Below, piece after piece: positions 8,770 through 17,737 of a stretch of DNA of 64,000 bases. The stretch comes from CAZQMX01 sp964594965 (GTDB lineage: Bacteria > Patescibacteriota > Minisyncoccia > Portnoybacterales > UBA2143): the NCBI GenBank assembly GCA_964594965.1, contig CAZQMX010000002.1, positions 1-64,000 on the forward strand, in the 5' to 3' direction. Position numbers and translations under genes: made by a program. Each line of letters opens with the position of its first letter. Positions within the stretch are counted from its first letter, which is position 1. The notes beneath the pieces were generated by a model. The model was given only the letters and a program-made list of their open reading frames with translations. It did not search any database and was not told the DNA's origin.

Positions 8770-9795
8770 ATGAAAACACCTTATGATTACTGGCAGGAAA
8801 GACAAGAAAAGAAAAGAAAAAAGAAAGAAAAAAGCGAGATAAGAAAATTCTTAAAAAAAGAATGGCTATTTACTTTAATAGCAATATCGACAATTCTCGG
8901 ACTGCATTTCTCAAAACAGTATTATCCGATCTCTACAACAACAAAACTTATTATCGGTTTTGTACTGCTTCTCTTTTTCGCTCTTATCTTCGTTCTTTTT
9001 TCTGCCGGAGGCAGTGCCTTCAGAAAAAAAGAAGGTGAGGAAGAAGAAAATTCCGGAGAAGGAGCCGTTTTTTTAGGCGGATATATCCGTGATGTGCCAG
9101 CCAATAAAATTTGGGTATTAAGAAGAACTCTGTTTGGTTCTGATATCGACATCCCTGAAGGATATTTCGCTAAACCTGAAGGATTCCGTATTAAAATTCC
9201 TTTATACCATGATGATCTTGGTCTTGTTGATAAATCGCCATTACCAAGAGATCCCGAGGGAATTACCGTTAATACCAAAGATAACCAAACCGCAATTATT
9301 GACTGGCGAATTGTATCGATTGTGACTAATCCTATTGTCTTTGCTGTCAAGGTTAATGGGAATCGAGAAGAGTTTGAAAACCAAGCAGCAAACGTTGTTT
9401 TCAACTCATTAAGTACCGAGAAAAACCAGGACGACCTTACCTCTTTCGAGGGAGATAAACTAGAAGACCTGTCCGATGAAGCTAAAATTAAGTTCAATGA
9501 AAAGATTGGATATTTGGGCATTGAGGCAGAACGACTGGAAATTCAAAAAATTCTTATGCCTGAGGAAATTCGAGCGGCGGCTGAATATGCAACCGTGACC
9601 GAACAGAGAAAAAAAGTTGCGCCCCTTAAGGCGGAAGAATTAAGGATTATAACCAAAGAGACGGAAGCCGATCCAACGACAATCGTCAAAATGGATATGA
9701 TTCGCGACATGCTGACCAATATTGCAGATATAGCTGTCAATGCATTTAGAACCTATAAAGAAACTGAAAAGACTGACAAAGGAGAAAGTAAATGA
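8770..9795 (+). CDS. SPFH/band-7 domain membrane protein
   Basis: A 341-residue protein with a very basic cytoplasmic start, then two hydrophobic segments (about residues 36-53 and 59-80). A band-7/SPFH-like domain follows from about residue 95, containing IRDVPANKIWVLRRT, ITVNTKDNQTAIIDWRI and an ITKETEADPTTIV region. SPFH proteins form membrane-bound oligomeric scaffolds often linked to membrane quality control, but no partner is evident here. GAAAGGAG lies 8 nt before the ATG. A TTGACA at 8724 may be its -35 box, but no good -10 follows. It is translationally coupled (ATGA) to the next gene. Confidence 0.75.
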   Translation: MKTPYDYWQERQEKKRKKKEKSEIRKFLKKEWLFTLIAISTILGLHFSKQYYPISTTTKLIIGFVLLLFFALIFVLFSAGGSAFRKKEGEEEENSGEGAVFLGGYIRDVPANKIWVLRRTLFGSDIDIPEGYFAKPEGFRIKIPLYHDDLGLVDKSPLPRDPEGITVNTKDNQTAIIDWRIVSIVTNPIVFAVKVNGNREEFENQAANVVFNSLSTEKNQDDLTSFEGDKLEDLSDEAKIKFNEKIGYLGIEAERLEIQKILMPEEIRAAAEYATVTEQRKKVAPLKAEELRIITKETEADPTTIVKMDMIRDMLTNIADIAVNAFRTYKETEKTDKGESK

Positions 9796-10823
9796 AAATG
9801 AATAAAATATACAGATTTCTGGTATGGGGCTTTGTTGCAGTAAGCTTTCTATCCTTTATTTTAGGGTTAGGCTATATCCAGACTATTCTTATTTCTCTCG
9901 GACTCATATTGTTCCTTGCAATTATTGCAGTGGGAGCGATGAAAAGCGTCCAAGAAGAAAAAAGTTTCTGGTGGGGCTACTTCAAACCAAATTTTGCCGT
10001 CCCTATTACCTGGGGATTACTCCATCTGATTCTTGTTCTTATCGTCCCGGGAATCACAAGAGAAATCTGGATGTCTCACCGATTATGGTTAATAGCCATT
10101 GAGCTTTCTGTTGTCGCACTAAATCCACTGCTGAATAAAAACATCCCATTCGAAAAAAGATTTACCCGAATATTGCTTTCCGCTGTTTATTCCTTGCTTC
10201 TCGTACTTCTGATTGGTTCTCTTTATTGCAAGTTATTCTATGGAAGAGGAACTGCTGACTTTAACCGGGCGATTCTTGCTCATTTCAAAAACTCAAAGGT
10301 AGAAAAACTAGCTTTTGATATTGAGAGGAATTCAAAGGAACATAGATTTAATCTAGTCGAATCCAGGCTAGAGGAGCTCCTTGAAAAGAGTAAAGAAGGG
10401 TCCTTATCCGATGCAGAAATTAAAGAATTACAAAGACTAAGAGAGGAAACTGGAAAAATATATCCTGCTTCAATTATTCAAGTTGCCCAAAAAGAACCAA
10501 AACAGTTAAGCCCAGGAAGGTTCCCGCAACAAACAATCTCCGGCACTATTGAAATCCCGGCAGGGACGGGAAAATTTCCCGGAACAGAAGATGAGAAACT
10601 ACTTCTTCCAAGGTTCTTGAAAAACACAGAAGTATTTTTCAGGTCCGATTTAGAAGAATCGGCCTTCCTCTGGAGCAAAAAGAGGGGCCGGGGAATTAAA
10701 ATTACAACTAATGGGATAAACCTTATCTGTAGAGGAAAGAATGGAAATTCATTCTACCCCTCGTTTCTAAAACAAAAGACCCTAACCCGTGTTTCTTACA
10801 CAGGATTTGGAAAAGGAGGATAA
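9792..10823 (+). CDS. Polytopic membrane protein, unknown function
   Basis: A 343-residue protein with about five transmembrane segments in the first 160 residues, then a soluble C-terminal half. The latter has a short charged helical region (VESRLEELLEKSKEGSLSD) that could be a coiled coil. No family recognised. The ATG overlaps the stop of the SPFH gene by 4 nt, so the two proteins are probably made together and may form one membrane complex. Confidence 0.7.
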   Translation: MKMNKIYRFLVWGFVAVSFLSFILGLGYIQTILISLGLILFLAIIAVGAMKSVQEEKSFWWGYFKPNFAVPITWGLLHLILVLIVPGITREIWMSHRLWLIAIELSVVALNPLLNKNIPFEKRFTRILLSAVYSLLLVLLIGSLYCKLFYGRGTADFNRAILAHFKNSKVEKLAFDIERNSKEHRFNLVESRLEELLEKSKEGSLSDAEIKELQRLREETGKIYPASIIQVAQKEPKQLSPGRFPQQTISGTIEIPAGTGKFPGTEDEKLLLPRFLKNTEVFFRSDLEESAFLWSKKRGRGIKITTNGINLICRGKNGNSFYPSFLKQKTLTRVSYTGFGKGG

Positions 10824-10837
10824 AAAAGATAAGTACC

Positions 10838-10886
10838 AAAAAGCCAGGGAGCAAAGCAAAAACAACCGCTTTCTTCCTGGCTTTTT
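10838..10886 (+). terminator. Terminator after the SPFH operon
   Basis: An 11-bp stem (AAAAAGCCAGG with CCTGGCTTTTT) encloses a 27-nt loop. The T-run makes it usable on both strands, so it can also end the convergent pilin-like operon. Confidence 0.75.
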
Positions 10887-10907
10887 AAATTATAAACTAA
10901 AACAATT

Positions 10908-11270
10908 CTATAAAGTTGTTGGAGCTTTAACTCCGATAAAATTAGACACAATCGCAATTAAAACCCAGATTCCGGTAATAACGGCAATCCCAATCAAGCT
11001 GTAGAGCAGATTCTTCCTGGCAGTAATCATTTTCTCTTCGTCGCCGCCAGCCGTTATCCATCCTATTGCTCCCATAATCATATAGATTATAGCAAGGCCT
11101 AATCCTATTCCAAAGACATAGTTGACTATGGTTGAAAACTTTGTGTAAACTTCTTCTACTGTATCGGTAGTGCCAGCAGGCGGTATGGTGGGCGCGGCCG
11201 CCCAACTAATAACCGGTAGAAATACCAAGACAAGAATAAGGCAATATACTACTTTTTTAATTTTTTTCAC
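10908..11270 (-). CDS. TrbC/VirB2-like pilin, copy 3 of a tandem set
   Basis: A 120-residue protein with a signal peptide (cleavage likely near VISWAAA, about residue 24). Two hydrophobic helices are separated by a short polar turn, ITAGGDEEKMITARKNL. This is the layout of conjugation/type IV secretion major pilins. The 'GGDEEK..ARKNLL' turn is shared with the two genes upstream. In CPR such proteins may build surface filaments or a reduced secretion apparatus; the function is inferred. No VirB4 or VirB6 gene lies in the window. Confidence 0.8.
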   Translation of the reverse strand: MKKIKKVVYCLILVLVFLPVISWAAAPTIPPAGTTDTVEEVYTKFSTIVNYVFGIGLGLAIIYMIMGAIGWITAGGDEEKMITARKNLLYSLIGIAVITGIWVLIAIVSNFIGVKAPTTL

Positions 11271-11309
11271 TGATTTTCACCCCCTTTCCTTAAGATTTTT
11301 ATTCTTTAA

Positions 11310-11696
11310 TTAAAAGATGCTTTTGATGATAGCGGTTAAACTCGTGCTCAGCAAAATAATCGTTAAGCCAATTACCGCCCAAAGCAAGTTCTTCTTTGCC
11401 TTCTTTATTTTCTCTTCGTCGCCACCCGACATAACAAAGAGCAGACCAGCCCAGATAATCATAATAACGACAACCGGTATCCCTAGTTTGTAAACCCAGC
11501 CAGCAATGCTGTTAACCAAATCCTCAAAATTCTCTGAATCGAGTGGGTTAGGTATGCTTGTTTCGTCCCAATCTGCTTCATCGCCACTAGAGTCCCAGTC
11601 AGCTGCTTCTCCTGTCTCTTCTGCTAAAATAAAAGGGAAAGGCGAAAACAATATGACTACAGAAAAGATGATTAAAAAAAACTTTTTGTGATTCAT
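11310..11696 (-). CDS. TrbC/VirB2-like pilin, copy 2
   Basis: About 128 residues. A signal peptide (MNHKKFF then a hydrophobic core ending near LAEE) is followed by a Trp/Asp-rich acidic linker (GEAADWDSSGDEADWD). Two membrane helices are joined by the MSGGDEEKIKKAKKNL turn. The ATG at 11696 is preferred over 11711, which overlaps the upstream gene. It lies between the two other pilin-like genes on the same strand. Confidence 0.78.
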   Translation of the reverse strand: MNHKKFFLIIFSVVILFSPFPFILAEETGEAADWDSSGDEADWDETSIPNPLDSENFEDLVNSIAGWVYKLGIPVVVIMIIWAGLLFVMSGGDEEKIKKAKKNLLWAVIGLTIILLSTSLTAIIKSIF

Positions 11697-11701
11697 TAAG
11701 A

Positions 11702-12148
11702 TTATTCGCATTTAGGAAAATCGTTCCAAGAATAATAAATCTTTTTATCCTTAGTTGTTTCAAAGCTCTGAGAAACCAGCGTTTTAACAAAAGTATCAAC
11801 CAAGAGCCAACTAGCAAAGATTATTACAAGACCGATAACCACATTGGTAAAAATACTCCTGGCTAATTTGACTCTTTCTTCATTACCACCGGAAATAAGG
11901 AAGAGAACACCGGCAATGATAAACAAGAAGGCGGCAATAGGAATAGCCAGATTAAAACTAACAAAATTAATGATATTACTGGCTAATTCCCATAAATGAC
12001 AAAGAGTACAATCTTCTGGGTCCTCCGATGTTCCGCAGGGAACAATCGGTCCTTCCAGACCAATCGCATCAGCAATATTAAAACTAAATAATCCAATTAA
12101 AACCAAAGAACCTAATATGAGCTTATGGTGAGTTTGTCGAACTATCAT
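11702..12148 (-). CDS. TrbC/VirB2-like pilin, copy 1
   Basis: A 148-residue protein with a signal segment ending near residue 28. A four-cysteine region (CGTSEDPEDCTLCHLWEL plus a Cys near the C-terminus) is unique to this copy. Two membrane helices are joined by LISGGNEERVKLARSIF. The 40-residue C-terminal extension ends in FPKCE. Disulfide formation outside the cell is plausible. It follows the solute-binding protein gene by 22 nt. Confidence 0.78.
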   Translation of the reverse strand: MIVRQTHHKLILGSLVLIGLFSFNIADAIGLEGPIVPCGTSEDPEDCTLCHLWELASNIINFVSFNLAIPIAAFLFIIAGVLFLISGGNEERVKLARSIFTNVVIGLVIIFASWLLVDTFVKTLVSQSFETTKDKKIYYSWNDFPKCE

Positions 12149-12170
12149 TATTTATAGCGAGTTTATCAAA

Positions 12171-13472
12171 CTATTTCATCAAAAGCGATATTTGACTAGT
12201 CGCTTTACTAATAGCTTCCTTTATTGTCGCCTCGCCTATTATTACTGATTCTATCATATCGGCTAGATATTGCTCAATAGATAAGTTATCCACTTGGTAC
12301 CAGGAATAGGCAGTCAAGGCCTGTTGGGCAAAAACTCCCAAATCCGGATCGTTCTTCTGTAAAAGAATTAGGCCGCGGTGAGCAGCTGGTTTTCCAGCTA
12401 ACTCCAGATACTTTTGGGTGTTTTCCTTTTGAGCCAGCCAGGCAATGAATTGCCAGGCTCTTTCTGGTTCTTCTGAGTTTAAGGAAGTTGTTAATCCCCA
12501 GTAATTAGCGTAATTAACGCTATTAGCCGTAGTTTTAATCTGAGGCATAGGAGCAACGCCGAAATTAAGATAAGGGGCTTTGGCCCGGATAGTCGGAATA
12601 TGATAAGAATAGTTGAGCATCATAGCTGTTTTACCTTCGTAAAAGGCATCAATTGAATAATGCATCCGATTATTCCAGGTATAGACTGATTTTAAGGGAT
12701 TGGCAAAATCAGTGTAGAATTCCAGGGCTCTTTCACCGCCGTAATAATCTTCGCCTTCAAAAGTAATTGACTTATTAAGGGTTGGCCTGGTCTTATCATC
12801 ATCTACCATCTGGACCCCTGATTGAAGCATTAAAAGTGAAAGAATATCAGTTGAACGATTAATATTTCTGGCAGTACCCAAGGCTGCTCCAGCCCTGACA
12901 ATATTTCCTCTTTCGTCTTTTTGGGTAATTTTTTCAACATCTTTAAGGAATTCTTCCCAGGTTGGAGGCGGTTGGGGAATGCCCAAAGTATTAAAGACGT
13001 CTTTGTTGTAATAAAGGGCAAGAGTATCAACGCTTGGAGAAATAGCCGCAATTTTACCGTCTAAAGTAAAATCATCAAGAATAACATCAACGAAATTATC
13101 CTGAATCTCCTTAAAAGTAATTGAATCTTGAGTAGCGAATTTAATCTTATTCTGATATCTTGGCAGCCAGGTATTATGGAGCATAAAAATATCAGGGCCC
13201 CGACCGGTAGCCATAGCTTCTAAAAGATCTTTTTCATAGGAAGCATAGGTTTTTTTGTAATAAGTAATCTTGGTTTTAGGGTGTTCCTTATTGAAATCAG
13301 AAATTAAAGACCGCCAGATATCAGAATCATCGTAAACTCCCCAGAATTCCAACTCAACTGATTTAAGCGGATCGTCTTTACAGCCCGGCAGAGCTGCTGC
13401 CAGACCAAGGATAAAAACAGGAAAAAACAGAGAATAGAGAATATTCGATTTATTTCTTAAAAACCAAACCAT
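12171..13472 (-). CDS. Extracellular solute-binding lipoprotein (ABC family 1)
   Basis: A 433-residue periplasmic-type binding protein. The N-terminus has a hydrophobic signal ending in a lipobox-like LAAALPGC, so lipid anchoring at about Cys31 is expected. The family 1 pattern is seen in VELEFWGVYDDSDIWRSLISDF, GRGPDIFMLHNTW and YYNKDVFNTLGIP. Family members bind sugars or oligosaccharides. No permease or ATPase gene is adjacent, so the importer is elsewhere or the protein acts as an adhesin or scavenger. The start overlaps the methyltransferase gene by 23 nt. Confidence 0.9.
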   Translation of the reverse strand: MVWFLRNKSNILYSLFFPVFILGLAAALPGCKDDPLKSVELEFWGVYDDSDIWRSLISDFNKEHPKTKITYYKKTYASYEKDLLEAMATGRGPDIFMLHNTWLPRYQNKIKFATQDSITFKEIQDNFVDVILDDFTLDGKIAAISPSVDTLALYYNKDVFNTLGIPQPPPTWEEFLKDVEKITQKDERGNIVRAGAALGTARNINRSTDILSLLMLQSGVQMVDDDKTRPTLNKSITFEGEDYYGGERALEFYTDFANPLKSVYTWNNRMHYSIDAFYEGKTAMMLNYSYHIPTIRAKAPYLNFGVAPMPQIKTTANSVNYANYWGLTTSLNSEEPERAWQFIAWLAQKENTQKYLELAGKPAAHRGLILLQKNDPDLGVFAQQALTAYSWYQVDNLSIEQYLADMIESVIIGEATIKEAISKATSQISLLMK

Positions 13473-13980
13473 AATGATGATTATCTATTTCTAGTTCTTT
13501 TTCTAAGATTAATCCTTCCTGACTGACTAATTGATGAGCCTCCTCTTTGGAAAGCAAATAGCTTTCTTTAGGCGCCAAAGATGAGTCAGCATTCCATTCA
13601 ATTAAAACCATTTTGCCGCTTTCTTTTAGGATCCGATTGGCTTCCTTTAGAATCTCTTCCTTTTCTTCTGACTGATACAAGATATTTCTCAGCAAGACTA
13701 TATCAACCGAATTAGCTTTTAATTTTGAACCACCTGGAATTTCAAGATTGGCATGAACTATTTTAATATTCTCAATCCTTTCCAATTCAGATTTACTCTT
13801 AACAGCCTCGAGAGTATCGCCAACAACATCAATTGCATAAATGTTTCCGTTCGGAATCATTTTAGCCAGAGGAATACTAAAATAGCCGTGACCACAGCCA
13901 AAATCAGCCACCTCCATTTGGTCACGGATATCAAGTTGGGCTAAGATTTTATCCGGAGCAGAAAACCCCTCTTTTTCCAT
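13450..13980 (-). CDS. Class I SAM-dependent methyltransferase
   Basis: A 176-residue Rossmann-fold methyltransferase. Motif I (VADFGCGHGYFSIPLA, about residues 24-39) binds AdoMet. Motif II ends at the acidic IYAIDVV, and later blocks are VDIVLLRNILYQ and ILKESGKMVLIEW. It resembles the UbiE/ArsM-like Methyltransf_11 group, and the substrate is unknown. GGAGGTAA lies 6 nt before the ATG. The solute-binding gene overlaps its 3' end, so they are cotranscribed. Confidence 0.88.
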   Translation of the reverse strand: MEKEGFSAPDKILAQLDIRDQMEVADFGCGHGYFSIPLAKMIPNGNIYAIDVVGDTLEAVKSKSELERIENIKIVHANLEIPGGSKLKANSVDIVLLRNILYQSEEKEEILKEANRILKESGKMVLIEWNADSSLAPKESYLLSKEEAHQLVSQEGLILEKELEIDNHHYGLVFKK

Positions 13981-14032
13981 AGAATTACCTCCCGCCTAAT
14001 TTTAGCAAATAACAAGACCTCTTGGAAGGGGC

Positions 14033-16483
14033 CTAAATACAGGCCAAGGAAGCAACCTTATCTCCCCGATTAACTTTCATAACTTTAACCCCCTGGGTTG
14101 AACGGCCCAAAGATGAAATATCTTTAATTTTTGTCCTGATGACCTGGCCTTTCTGGGAAATGGCAATCAGGTCTTCTTGGTCGCCTGAGACAATCCTGCT
14201 CACAACAATGTCTCCGGTCTTATCAGTAATCTTGGCTGTTTTAATGCCCAGACCGCCTCTTTTCTGAATTTTGTAATGTTTCAAATCAGTTTTTTTACCA
14301 AAACCATTTTCTGTGATAACCAGAAGTTTAAGACCTTTTTGATCTGATTTCTTTTCAATAACATCCATGCCAACCAATTTGTCATCTTCTCTTAGACCAA
14401 TTCCTTTAACTCCGGCTGCGGTCCGGCCCATTGGCCGGGTATCAGTTTCCTTGAATCGAATACTTTGACCCTTTGCCGTTATCAGCATAATCTCATCACG
14501 GCCAGAGGTTAGATTTGTCCATCCTAAACTATCGTCTTTGCCCAATCCAATAGCAATCAGACCGCTTCGCCTGACATTCTTGAATTCCTCTATTTTAGTT
14601 CTCTTAATTATACCTTTTTCTGTTGCCATGACCAAGTATTTACCTTCGTCGGATTTTGAAACATTGAGGACGGTTGTAATTTTTTCCCGAGCGCCAAGCT
14701 GAAGGATATTGACTATGGCTTGACCCCGGGCTGTCCGACTGGCTTCTGAAAGTTCATAGGCCTTGGACTGAAAGACCCGGCCCTTATCAGTGAAGAAAAG
14801 AACATCATCATGGGTTGTTGCGGAAAGGAAATGACCAACAGCGTCTTCTTCCCGGGGAATAATACCGATAATTCCTTTACCACCTCTTTTCTGCGCCCGG
14901 TAGGCCTGAGGATTGACTCTTTTAATGTATCCTCCCTGGGTCAGGATAATGATACAATCTTCCTGGGGAACAAGGTCTTCTTCGGTCAATTGGCCAATCG
15001 GACGGACAAAAACCTTAGTCCTTCTTTCATCGCCGTATTTTTGCTTTAAATCCTGGAGTTCTTTTTTAACAACTAACAGAATTTTCTTCGGACTCTTCAA
15101 AAGGGTTTCCAATTCTTTGATTAATTTTTTCTTTTCATCCAGCTCTTCTTTGATTTTCTTTCTTTCCAATCCGGCCAGGGTTTGAAGCCGCATTTCCAGA
15201 ATAGCGGTTGCCTGTCTCTCACTCAATTTGAACTTTTTCATCAGATTCTTGTGAGCGACTTCCCGATCAGCCGATTTCTTAATCGTTTCAATAACAGCAT
15301 CAATCTGATTAAGAGCCCTGTTTAATCCTTCCAGAATATGGGCTCTTTCTTTAGCTTGTTTCAGGTCATATTTTGCCCGACGGGTAACAACTTCTTGGCG
15401 ATGCTTGATGTATTCTTCCAGAACTCCTTTTAAGGATAAGACCTGGGGTTGGATGCCATTGACCAGGGCGAGCATATTCAAATGAAATGTTTTTTGAAGG
15501 TCAGTCAGTTTGAAAAGCCGATTAAGAATCTTTTGGGGCTGGGCATCATTTTTAAGGTCAATAGCAATCCTGGTTCCTTCTTTATCTGATTCATCACGTA
15601 TATCTTTAATTCCCTGAATTCTCTTATCCCTGGCTAGTTCGGCAATTCTGGAAACCAAATTCGCCTTATTAGTCCCATAGGTTGTTTCGGTCACTAGAAC
15701 CTGGAATTGGCCAGTTTTCTTTTCAACAATTTCTGCCTTGGCCCGGGAGACAATTGGCCCTTTGCCGGTACTGTAGGCCTGAATCATCCCCGCCCGATCA
15801 TATATCTCCCCGCCGGTTGGGAAATCAGGCCCTTTAACATATTTAAAAAGGTCTTTGACTGTGGCGTCTGAATGGTCAATTAGATAAATGGCCGCATCAA
15901 CTAATTCAGAAAGATTATGGGGCGGGATATTACTGGCCATGCCAACGGCAATACCAAAAGTCCCGTTTAAGAGTAACTGAGGAAGTTTGGTTGGCAGAAC
16001 AACTGGCTCCTGCCTTGTTCCGTCATAGTTATCAGTCCAATCAACTGTTTCCTTTTCAATGTCAGAAAGCATTTCTTCGGCCACCTTAGCCATTTTCGCC
16101 TCAGTATATCTTTGGGCAGCCGGGCTATCACCGTCCATAGAGCCAAAATTACCCTGTCCATTAACCAAAGGGTAGCGAAGGGAAAAATCCTGAGCCATTC
16201 TGGCCATGGCATCATAAACAGCCACATCGCCATGAGGATGATATTTTCCAAGCGTCTCTCCAACAACCTGGGCTGATTTGCGGTATTTAGCCGAACTACT
16301 CAACCCCATCTTATGCATAGCATAAAGAATCCGGCGGTGAACCGGTTTTAATCCATCACGGACATCTGGCAGAGCCCGGGCAATAATGACGCTCATAGCG
16401 TAGTCCAAATAGGACTCCTTCATTTCCTCAGTAATAGAGCGTTTTTTAATGTATCCAATTTCTGATTGTTTTTTATCAGGCAT
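14033..16483 (-). CDS. gyrA: DNA gyrase subunit A
   Basis: The breakage-reunion subunit of the type IIA topoisomerase that introduces negative supercoils. The winged-helix and tower domains lie at about residues 30-510. The catalytic tyrosine is Y126 in AAQRYTE, and the C-terminal beta-pinwheel carries a GyrA box seen as AQKRGGKG. At 816 residues it has normal length. In the quinolone-determining region the residue matching E. coli Ser83 is Val87 (HPHGDVAVYD) while the Asp87 equivalent is kept. gyrB is not in the window. Confidence 0.97.
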   Translation of the reverse strand: MPDKKQSEIGYIKKRSITEEMKESYLDYAMSVIIARALPDVRDGLKPVHRRILYAMHKMGLSSSAKYRKSAQVVGETLGKYHPHGDVAVYDAMARMAQDFSLRYPLVNGQGNFGSMDGDSPAAQRYTEAKMAKVAEEMLSDIEKETVDWTDNYDGTRQEPVVLPTKLPQLLLNGTFGIAVGMASNIPPHNLSELVDAAIYLIDHSDATVKDLFKYVKGPDFPTGGEIYDRAGMIQAYSTGKGPIVSRAKAEIVEKKTGQFQVLVTETTYGTNKANLVSRIAELARDKRIQGIKDIRDESDKEGTRIAIDLKNDAQPQKILNRLFKLTDLQKTFHLNMLALVNGIQPQVLSLKGVLEEYIKHRQEVVTRRAKYDLKQAKERAHILEGLNRALNQIDAVIETIKKSADREVAHKNLMKKFKLSERQATAILEMRLQTLAGLERKKIKEELDEKKKLIKELETLLKSPKKILLVVKKELQDLKQKYGDERRTKVFVRPIGQLTEEDLVPQEDCIIILTQGGYIKRVNPQAYRAQKRGGKGIIGIIPREEDAVGHFLSATTHDDVLFFTDKGRVFQSKAYELSEASRTARGQAIVNILQLGAREKITTVLNVSKSDEGKYLVMATEKGIIKRTKIEEFKNVRRSGLIAIGLGKDDSLGWTNLTSGRDEIMLITAKGQSIRFKETDTRPMGRTAAGVKGIGLREDDKLVGMDVIEKKSDQKGLKLLVITENGFGKKTDLKHYKIQKRGGLGIKTAKITDKTGDIVVSRIVSGDQEDLIAISQKGQVIRTKIKDISSLGRSTQGVKVMKVNRGDKVASLACI

Positions 16484-16527
16484 AATTTAACAAACAAAAA
16501 ATGACTTAGGATAAAATCCTTTTTGTC

Positions 16528-16878
16528 TTAAAAACTTAAAGGTAATCTGGCTGGCTGTATTTCTTCTGATTTTTCCTTAATTATCTCTTTTTTGTCTTTG
16601 GCTTGGTTTTCTTGTTTTAGAAATTCTTCTGGTTCATCTTTGTCAAAAAGACCGCTAATGCTGGCCCTAAGAGTTTCTATCAAGGTTGGAACATTTTCTT
16701 TTAATTCTTTAAAGGATTCTTCTTTTTCAACAATAGTCGTTGGAAAAGTCTGTTTAAGAGAAACTACCCAGAGAGAAACAATTAAAAACATTGAGACAAA
16801 AACAACCAGCCAAAGAATCTGGATACGAACATAACGAGGCTTTTTTTGGATTTTTTCAATAAAACTGATTAATGACAC
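16528..16878 (-). CDS. Hypothetical single-span membrane protein
   Basis: A 116-residue protein with a basic N-terminus, one hydrophobic span (about residues 22-41), then a charged region rich in Glu and Lys. The topology suggests a small inner-membrane protein with most of its mass on the outside. No family recognised. It lies upstream of gyrA on the same strand, 44 nt apart. Confidence 0.6.
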   Translation of the reverse strand: MSLISFIEKIQKKPRYVRIQILWLVVFVSMFLIVSLWVVSLKQTFPTTIVEKEESFKELKENVPTLIETLRASISGLFDKDEPEEFLKQENQAKDKKEIIKEKSEEIQPARLPLSF

Positions 16879-16879
16879 T

Positions 16880-17024
16880 TTATTTAATTTTCAATTATCA
16901 ATTTTCAATTTTCAAACAATGCTCAATTTATTAATTTTCAATTAAATTTAATTCTTTATTTGAGAATTGGTTATTGATACTTGATTATTGATTGATTATT
17001 GGTTATTGAGAGTTGATAATTAAT
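16880..17024. repeat. AT-rich dispersed repeat, copy 1
   Basis: About 145 bp made of TTTTCAA-type heptamers followed by a GATTATTGATTGATTATTGG tract and GAGAGTTGATAATT. It is nearly the same, in order and wording, as 45291-45390, and as the reverse complement of 54690-54818. Confidence 0.85.
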
Positions 17025-17025
17025 C

Positions 17026-17670
17026 TTATATTCTCATCATTACTACTTCCATTTCTTTGTTGCTCAGGTCCTTTTTTTTCAAAGTTAATTTATCAACCGG
17101 CTTGATTCCATTTGCCCCCATTTCTTTTAGGAATTCCTTTGGATCATTAATGTCAACCGTCAGACCAGGAATTTTGTAATGCATTGGGATAATAATGGCT
17201 GGTTCAATCTGATTGGCAATTTTAGCCGCTTGAATGCCGTTGATGGTATAATTCCCGCCAACCGGGATTATTAGAATATCAACCTGGCCAAGGGTTTCTA
17301 ATTGATTATCGCTTAATCTTTCCTGGCCAAAATCGCCCATATGGCAGATTCTGATTCCGTCAACCTCTATGCGATAAATTGTGCTGGTTCCCCTTTCTTC
17401 TCCTTTTTTTTCATCATGAAAACTTGAAATACCATTGATTGTTATGGTCTTGGTTTCGTATTCGCCCGGACTGTTGATAATGAAAGGCTGGCCGCCAACG
17501 GCTTTAATATTGTTGTGGTCAAAATGGTCATGAGAAACAGTGACAATATCAGCATTGCCCCGGGGCGGATTAAGACCAACCTTCTTATCAAAAGGGTCGG
17601 TGATAATAGTTAAATGGCCCCCTTGATTAGTGATTTTAAAACAAGAATGACCATACCAGTTAATCGTCAT
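17026..17670 (-). CDS. MBL-fold metal-dependent hydrolase (UlaG-like)
   Basis: A 214-residue metallo-beta-lactamase-fold protein. Metal ligands are seen in HSCFKI (residues 8-13), VSHDHFDHN (about residues 45-53), HMGDFGQ and PMHYK near the C-terminus. It matches the family of predicted Zn-dependent hydrolases related to UlaG (L-ascorbate-6-P lactonase). The physiological substrate is unknown. It is divergent from the S1-domain gene. Confidence 0.88.
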   Translation of the reverse strand: MTINWYGHSCFKITNQGGHLTIITDPFDKKVGLNPPRGNADIVTVSHDHFDHNNIKAVGGQPFIINSPGEYETKTITINGISSFHDEKKGEERGTSTIYRIEVDGIRICHMGDFGQERLSDNQLETLGQVDILIIPVGGNYTINGIQAAKIANQIEPAIIIPMHYKIPGLTVDINDPKEFLKEMGANGIKPVDKLTLKKKDLSNKEMEVVMMRI

Positions 17671-17701
17671 ATTAGCTTAATTCTACCATGTTTTCTACCC
17701 C

Positions 17702-17730
17702 TTGCCAAGACGGAAATATTAGGATATACT
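17702..17730 (+). promoter_or_regulatory. Promoter of the S1-domain gene, leaderless arrangement
   Basis: TTGCCA (17702-17707) and TATACT (17725-17730) are separated by 17 nt. The ATG begins 7 nt after the -10 box. Confidence 0.75.
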
Positions 17731-17737
17731 TCTGAAC

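Noticed and set aside
8922..9521. Long open frame (199 codons) on the minus strand opposite the SPFH gene
   Set aside because: It lies antisense to a well-supported gene with a strong ribosome-binding site, has Ser/Arg-rich shadow composition and no recognisable domain.
13450..13472. Frameshift between the methyltransferase and the solute-binding protein
   Set aside because: Both proteins are complete at their ends; the 23-nt overlap is an ordinary gene overlap.
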